Assembly: GCA_009379975.1 (NCBI GenBank)
Contig: WHSS01000002.1
Coordinates: forward strand, 1-64,000
From: Actinophytocola sp.
GTDB lineage: Bacteria > Actinomycetota > Actinomycetes > Mycobacteriales > Pseudonocardiaceae
Reading direction: 5' to 3'
DNA length: 64,000 nt
Positions 58,390-64,000 of this stretch are shown here, piece after piece. Each line of letters begins with the position of its first letter. Position 1 is the first letter of the stretch. The translations under genes and the position numbers were made by a program. A model generated the notes under the pieces. It did no database searches, was not told the origin of the DNA, and saw only the letters and a program-made list of their open reading frames with translations.

Positions 58390-59528
58390 GTGCGGGTCTT
58401 ATGTGGGTTTCCAGCGGGCTCGTTTAACGTCGCCCCGCAACTCGGGGAGGACGCCTCGAGCAGGCCCGCGAGGTTACGGGCGGCGTTGAGGTCACGATCC
58501 AGCGTGAATCCGCAGGATTGGCAGGTGAAAGTGCGTTCGGACAGGCGCAGCTTGGTTTTCACCGCGCCACAGGCCGAACACGTTTTGCTGGAGGGATACC
58601 ACCGGCTGGCGACGCGCACGCGCACGCCGGCCCGGGTGGCCTTGTACTCGATCTGGCGGCGCAGCTCGGCCATGCCGACACCCGCGACATGCCGGGCCAG
58701 GCGCCGGTTTGCCAGCATGCCGGAGACGTTGAGATCCTCGACCACGATCGCCCCACAGGTGCGCACCAGTCGGGTGGTGAGCTTGTGCAGCCCATCCCGC
58801 CGCGCGTCCGCCACCCGCGCATGCAGCTTGGAGATCCTGGTTTGACTCTTGCGCCACCGCTTCGACGGTCTCTGTTTGGTGCGCTTGTCCGGCCCGACCC
58901 GCCGCGCGGCTTGCCGCTGCAACCGGCGCAATTCGCGCTGCGCGACTTCGAGGTGTTTCGGATTCGGGACGACCTCACCGGTGGAGAGCACGGCCAGCGC
59001 CTTCACCCCGAGGTCTACCCCGACCGCGGTGCCTGGCCGCGTGGGCGCGGGATCGTGGCGGGTGATCTCCACCGAGAACGAGCAGAACCACCGCCCAGCC
59101 CGATGCGACACGGTGGCCGAGCGGATACGGGCGGTGCCGCGCTCCACGTGCCGGGCAAGCTTGCGGGTCGACTCATGCGTGCGCACCACACCGATCCGAG
59201 GCAGTTTCACATGCCGCCGGTCCTGCTCGACCAGCCCGAAGCTGCCGGTGGTGAACCGGCACGACAACCCCGCCCGCCTGCCCTTGAACCGAGGAAACCC
59301 AGCCCTGCGCCCGTTGCGCTTGCCGTTGCGGGACTCGCCCCAGTTCTTCAACGCCCTCGCCAGGTTCGCCAACCCCGAGGAATAGGCCTCTTTGGAGTTC
59401 TCGCCCCACCACGGCGCCACCTCGCCCTTGGCCCGGTTCCAGTCCTTACGCAGCGAATACGCCGACCAGTTCAGCGACGGCGTGAGCCCGCACTCATCGA
59501 CGATGACCGTACCGGCCACCACCGACAA
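58390..59528 (-). mobile_element. tnpB: TnpB (IS200/IS605 OrfB) RNA-guided-nuclease-family protein, N-terminally truncated, no stop before tetR
   Basis: GVDLGVKALAVLSTGE (RuvC-I), IVVEDLNVSGML (RuvC-II), CSACGAVK..CQSCGFTLDRDLNAARNLA (zinc finger + RuvC-III). Confidence 0.85.
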
Positions 59529-59603
59529 AACCGGCCACCGAACAAACCAGCACGCTCCAGCACGTTTCGACCCACAACCACGAACAGCTCCCAGCCCCCG
59601 TGA

Positions 59604-60884
59604 TCACCCGCCGAGCAGGCCCTTGGCGATGTGCGTCACCTGAATCTCGTTGCTGCCAGCGTAGATCATCAGCGACTTGGCGTCCCGTGCCAGCTGCTCG
59701 ACCCGGTACTCGGCCATGTAGCCGTTGCCACCGAAGAGCTGCACCGCCTCCATGGCCACCTCGGTGGCGGCCTCGGACGAGTACAGCTTCATCGCCGATG
59801 CCTCTGCCAGCGTCGGCCGTTGCCCGGCGCGCATCATCTCGATGGTCCGGAATACCATGTTCTGCACGTTGAGCCGGGCGACCTCCATCTTCGCCAGCTT
59901 GAGCTGCACGAGCTGGAAGCGGCCAATCTCCTGGCCCCACAGGGTTCGGCTGTTGGCGTACTCGACGCACAACCGGTGGCACTCGTTGATGATCCCCAGC
60001 GAGAGCGCGGCGACGCCGACCCGCTCCGCGGTGAAGCTCTCCCGCGCGCTTTCCCTGCCGTCGCCGCTCTGTTGTGCCTCGGACTCACCAAGCAGCCGAT
60101 CCTTACCGAGCTTGACGTTGTCGAAGAACAGCTCACCGGTTGGCGAGGACATCATGCCCATCTTCTTGAACGCCTTGCCCTGTGTCAGGCCCGGCATGCC
60201 CTTCTCCAGCACGAAGGCCAGCACCTTGCGGTCTCTGGAATCGATATCGTGACCTTCAGCCGCGTCGTGCAACTTGGCGTAGACCACGATGACATCGGCG
60301 TCCGGGCCGTTGGTGATGAACGTCTTCTGTCCATTGAGGACATAGCCGGCCGGGTTGTCCGGATCCCGCTTGACGTAGGTCTTCATACCGCCGAATGCGT
60401 CCGAGCCGGAATCCGGTTCGGTGATCGCCCACGCGCCGACGTGCTCGAAGGTGGCCAGCTTGGGCAGCCAGCGCTCCCGCTGGGCCAGCGTGCCGCGCGA
60501 AGCGATCGTGCCCGCGGTGAGCCCTAGGCTCACGCCGATGGAAGCGACGATTCCCAAGCTCACCCCGGCGAGCTCACTGATCGCGATGACACCCATGGCT
60601 TCCTGGCCGCCGAACGGTGAGCCACCTCCGGAGGATTTCTCTTGCTCAGCAGGCTGTTCACCCGCGGCGATCGCCGCTTGCTTCGCCCGCTGCTTTTCCA
60701 GCAGTTGCTTGACCGCGTCACCCGCCAGCGCGTCGACGCCGAACGAGGCGAACAGCTTGCGGATGATGTCGTACGGCGCCAGCCTGCCGCTTTCCAGCTC
60801 ATCGAGCTGCGGACGAATCTCTTTGTCGATGAATTCGCGGATGGCGTCGCGGATCAAGATGTCGGTCTCGGACCATTCGAACAT
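59604..60884 (-). CDS. Acyl-CoA dehydrogenase
   Basis: GAWAITEPDSGSDAFGGMKT; QLFGGNGYMAEYRVEQLARDAKSLMIYAGSNEIQ. Confidence 0.93.
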   Translation of the reverse strand: MFEWSETDILIRDAIREFIDKEIRPQLDELESGRLAPYDIIRKLFASFGVDALAGDAVKQLLEKQRAKQAAIAAGEQPAEQEKSSGGGSPFGGQEAMGVIAISELAGVSLGIVASIGVSLGLTAGTIASRGTLAQRERWLPKLATFEHVGAWAITEPDSGSDAFGGMKTYVKRDPDNPAGYVLNGQKTFITNGPDADVIVVYAKLHDAAEGHDIDSRDRKVLAFVLEKGMPGLTQGKAFKKMGMMSSPTGELFFDNVKLGKDRLLGESEAQQSGDGRESARESFTAERVGVAALSLGIINECHRLCVEYANSRTLWGQEIGRFQLVQLKLAKMEVARLNVQNMVFRTIEMMRAGQRPTLAEASAMKLYSSEAATEVAMEAVQLFGGNGYMAEYRVEQLARDAKSLMIYAGSNEIQVTHIAKGLLGG

Positions 60885-60904
60885 GGTGTTTTCCTTGCGG
60901 TAGA

Positions 60905-61116
60905 GGGCTATTCAAAACTCGCCCCAGTGAGGACGGGCCGGGTGCGGAGCACGCCGACCCAGCGAGGGTAGGGCGAAGCCCTGCCCGAGTGGTCGGCAAC
61001 GCAGCGACGTCGTGAGCTGGACTTTCGACCACGTTCGGCGACCAGCGTCCGGCCCGTCCGAACGGTCGAGGAAGCAACCACGACGGCGAGCGGCCAGCCA
61101 CCCCTTTGAATAGCCC
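60905..61116. repeat. Inverted-repeat element with GGGCTATTCAAA/TTTGAATAGCCC termini (copy C)
   Basis: 212 bp; perfect 12-bp terminal inverted repeat; intergenic. Confidence 0.75.
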
Positions 61117-61143
61117 GACTTCTGAATAAGACATAGAGAGGAT

Positions 61144-62022
61144 TCAGGCCCAATCGTCCAGCAGTTCGCCGACGTTGCCGATCGTCCACGGCTCCTCGGT
61201 CTCGGTGGTTTCGGCCACCGACCAGCCCCGCAGCCGCTGGATACAGCCGCCTTGCACGGCGAACACCTGACCGGTGTGCGGGCACTTTTCGGTCGCCAGA
61301 TACGCCACCAGCGGCGCGATGTTGGCGGGCGAGAACATGTCGAACTCACCTTCGGCCACCGGCTGCGCGAAGATCGCGCCCATGCCGGGGGTAGCCAGGG
61401 TCAGCCGAGTGCGAGCGATCGGCGCGATCGCGTTGACACGCACGCCGTAGCGCTCGAGCTCCTCGGCCGCGACCAGGGTGAGCGCCGCGATGCCTGCCTT
61501 CGCCGCGCCGTAGTTCGCCTGACCCGCGTTGGGCAGCGTCACGCCCGATGCCGACGCGGTGTTGATGACCGAACCCGCGACCTGCTCACCCGCCTTGGAC
61601 CGGGCCTTCCAGTACGCGGCGGCGTGATGCAGCACGGCGGCGTGGCCCTTGAGGTGTACCGCGATCACCGAGTCCCATTGCGACTCTGCCATGCCCGCGA
61701 CGAAGGCGTCCCGCAAGATCCCCGCGTTGTTCACCACGATGTCCAGCTTGCCGAACTCCGACACCGCTTGTTCGACGAGCGCCTTCGCGCCCGCCCAGTC
61801 GGCGACATTGCCGGTATTGGCGATGGCATGACCGCCCGCCGCGGCGATCTCGTCGACCACCTGCTGCGCAGGCCCGGCATCGGCGCCCTCGCCCTCGTTG
61901 CTGCCGCCGAGGTCGTTGACCACGACGCTGGCGCCTTCGGCGGCGAAGAGGAGGGCATGCTCCCGTCCGATGCCGCGCCCCGCCCCGGTGATGACGGCTA
62001 CCCGCCCGTCGAGTGCTCCCAT
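61144..62022 (-). CDS. SDR-family oxidoreductase (3-hydroxyacyl-CoA dehydrogenase type)
   Basis: AVITGAGRGIGREHALLFAAEGASVVVNDLG; NNAGILRD; YGAAKAG. Confidence 0.9.
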   Translation of the reverse strand: MGALDGRVAVITGAGRGIGREHALLFAAEGASVVVNDLGGSNEGEGADAGPAQQVVDEIAAAGGHAIANTGNVADWAGAKALVEQAVSEFGKLDIVVNNAGILRDAFVAGMAESQWDSVIAVHLKGHAAVLHHAAAYWKARSKAGEQVAGSVINTASASGVTLPNAGQANYGAAKAGIAALTLVAAEELERYGVRVNAIAPIARTRLTLATPGMGAIFAQPVAEGEFDMFSPANIAPLVAYLATEKCPHTGQVFAVQGGCIQRLRGWSVAETTETEEPWTIGNVGELLDDWA

Positions 62023-62087
62023 ACTGTGTACTCCTTGTAGCTCATGGCGATTGCGTGCACGCCAGTGGTCAATGTGGTCAATAGTGG

Positions 62088-62936
62088 TCAATCCGCGATC
62101 TCGGCGAGGCCGTCCTTGATGACGAGCGTGTCCCCCACGCTGGTTTCGTAGGCGTAGCGGCTCCCGTCCGCACGGTAGATCGCGGTGGTCAGCTCCTGGC
62201 CAGGCAGCACGGGCTTGGCGAATCGCACGGCGAGGCGCCGCAACCGGGACACATCCGAGCCGGCGACCTCGGTCAGCACCGCCCACGAGGTGAACGCCAT
62301 GGTGCACAGGCCGTGCACGATGATGCCCGGCAAACCCATCTGCTTAGCGAATTCCTCGTCGAGGTGGATCGGCATCGGGTCGCCGGCGGCAGGGCCGTAG
62401 CGGAACGTCTGGTCCTCGTCGACCCGCTGGGTCACCTTGGCCACCGGCGACTGCGAGCGCAATGCCTCGTCGAACTTGTGCCCTGGCGCCTGCTCTCCCA
62501 CCGTGTCGCCGTTGTCGAAGCCGCGCACGAAGAAGGTCACATACTGCTCGTTGACCAGTTCACCTTCCTCGGTGCGGGTTTCCAGGTACACGCATGCGGC
62601 AGTGCCGTTGCCCTGCGCGGCCCAGCCGGTCATCGCGCCCTTCGCGACAAGCTGGTCACCGGGTTTGATCGGCCGGTGGAACCGGAAGTCTTGCTCCCCG
62701 TGCACGACCTTGCCCATCAAGGGCATCGGCACGACCTCGAGCGCGGGTTCCATCAATGACTGGAACACCGGCACGATCGCGAACACCGGACTGGCAACGT
62801 CACCGGCCAGGTGCGCTTCGATCGGGTCGTTGGTGGCCTTCGCATACTCGACCAGCCGTTCCCTGGTGACGTCGAACCGGGCCGGTTCGGTCCACACACC
62901 GAGGCCCGCCGGGTTGAACTTCGCCTCGTCTGACAT
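62088..62936 (-). CDS. MaoC-family dehydratase (two-domain)
   Basis: VHGEQDFRFHRPIKPGDQLVAKG; GLPGIIVHGLCTMAFTSWAV. Confidence 0.88.
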   Translation of the reverse strand: MSDEAKFNPAGLGVWTEPARFDVTRERLVEYAKATNDPIEAHLAGDVASPVFAIVPVFQSLMEPALEVVPMPLMGKVVHGEQDFRFHRPIKPGDQLVAKGAMTGWAAQGNGTAACVYLETRTEEGELVNEQYVTFFVRGFDNGDTVGEQAPGHKFDEALRSQSPVAKVTQRVDEDQTFRYGPAAGDPMPIHLDEEFAKQMGLPGIIVHGLCTMAFTSWAVLTEVAGSDVSRLRRLAVRFAKPVLPGQELTTAIYRADGSRYAYETSVGDTLVIKDGLAEIAD

Positions 62937-62945
62937 AGGTTCTCC

Positions 62946-63377
62946 TCAGCCCAGCAGGGCCTTGAACTGGTCGATGGACTTCCGCAGCTCGGCCTGGCCC
63001 TGCTTCTCGATGGCCTTGCCCAGCGCGCCGACGATCATCTGGCCCTCGAAGTCGGTAGACAGGTCAAGCGTTGAGCCTTCGCCGTCGGGCTCGACCGCGA
63101 TGGTGATCTTGACCTGCACGCCCGCCATGCCGGTACCGGAGATGGCCAGCTTCTTGGGCGCGTCGAACTCGTCGACGTTCCAGGTGATGGTGTTCGGCAT
63201 GCCCATCATCGAGATGACTTCGGTGAACTGGGTGCCCTCCGCCAGCGCCGCGGGCAGCTCACCCTTGAACTTCACGTGCAACGTCAACCATTTCTCGAAG
63301 TTGTGCGGGTCGCCCGCGAGGTCGAAGACCTGCTCCGGGGCGGCGGGAAGCTCGACGGAGGTGCTGATCCTGCCCAT
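62946..63377 (-). CDS. SRPBCC/CoxG-like family protein
   Basis: STSVELPAAPEQVFDLAGDPHNFEKWLTLHVKFKGE. Confidence 0.8.
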   Translation of the reverse strand: MGRISTSVELPAAPEQVFDLAGDPHNFEKWLTLHVKFKGELPAALAEGTQFTEVISMMGMPNTITWNVDEFDAPKKLAISGTGMAGVQVKITIAVEPDGEGSTLDLSTDFEGQMIVGALGKAIEKQGQAELRKSIDQFKALLG

Positions 63378-63419
63378 GATGGTGACTCCTTTTGCGTCAG
63401 GGTGAGTTGGTGGTGTCTC

Positions 63420-64000
63420 TCAGCGCTCAGCGGGTTGATACGCGGTGACGACGGCGGCGCCACCGAGGCCGATGTTGTGCTGCAGCGCGGCGTTGACGTC
63501 CGCTACCTGGCGCTTGCCTGCCGCGCCGCGCAGCTGCCAAGTGAGCTCGGAACACTGCGCGAGCCCGGTAGCGCCGAGCGGGTGCCCCTTGGAGATCAGC
63601 CCGCCCGAGGGATTGACCACCCACTTGCCGCCGTAGGTGGTCTCGTTGTTGTCGATCAACTTGCCCGCCTCGCCCTCGCCGCACAGCCCGAGGGCCTCGT
63701 AGAGCAGCAGCTCGTTGGCCGAGAAGCAGTCGTGTAGCTCGATGACCTGGAAGTCCTCGGGCCCCAGCGCGGACTGCTCGTACACCTTGCGCGCGGCTTG
63801 CACGTTCATGTCGTATCCGATGACGTTCCTGGCGGTACCGTCGAAAGTGGACTTGAAGTCGGTCGTCATCGCCTGGCCGACGATCTCCACCGCTCGCGCG
63901 GCCAGCCCGTGTGAGTCCACAAACGACTCGCTGGCGACGATCACCGCTCCCGAGCCGTCCGAGGTCGGCGAGCACTGCAGCTTGGTCAGCGGCGAGTACA
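63420..64000 (-). CDS. Thiolase-family lipid-transfer protein (partial, runs off window)
   Basis: [60 protein letters not shown]. Confidence 0.88.
   Translation of the reverse strand, partial: YSPLTKLQCSPTSDGSGAVIVASESFVDSHGLAARAVEIVGQAMTTDFKSTFDGTARNVIGYDMNVQAARKVYEQSALGPEDFQVIELHDCFSANELLLYEALGLCGEGEAGKLIDNNETTYGGKWVVNPSGGLISKGHPLGATGLAQCSELTWQLRGAAGKRQVADVNAALQHNIGLGGAAVVTAYQPAER

Noticed and set aside
58390-59528. Nuclease-dead TnpB-like repressor (TldR)
   Set aside because: RuvC motifs D/E/D and the zinc finger look intact, so catalytic loss is not supported; the N-terminus is what is missing.

Overview
High-GC actinobacterial chromosome segment, probably Pseudonocardiaceae-like (inferred from gene content and repeat style; not tested). 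The right half is conserved core: a complete F-type ATP synthase operon (atpB-E-F-H-A-G-D-C), murA, wecA-like, threonylcarbamoyl-AMP synthase, prmC, prfA, rpmE, rho, thrB-thrC-hom-lysA and argS, then an acyl-CoA metabolism block. The left half is more accessory. It holds several gene remnants, a GMC oxidoreductase pair, nucS, a duplicated ectoine-type (Ehu-like) ABC transporter locus with an M24 peptidase, and an ethylmalonyl-CoA mutase-like gene. Main points for follow-up: (1) an uncharacterised cytosolic metzincin-like protein (HELGHCFNLYH) coupled to a small beta-rich partner, with tandem DevR/DosR-like sites upstream; (2) an N-terminally truncated TnpB with intact RuvC residues whose reading frame runs without a stop into a TetR regulator; (3) a LysR/enolase-superfamily pair whose facing 5' ends are both missing at one junction, consistent with a single deletion; (4) a solute-binding protein whose lipoprotein signal peptide is +1 out of frame with its mature domain; (5) several families of dispersed intergenic inverted repeats, including three elements ending in GGGCTATTCA; (6) MurA with Asp at the catalytic Cys position. 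All calls come from reading the sequence and the supplied ORFs; no database search was run.
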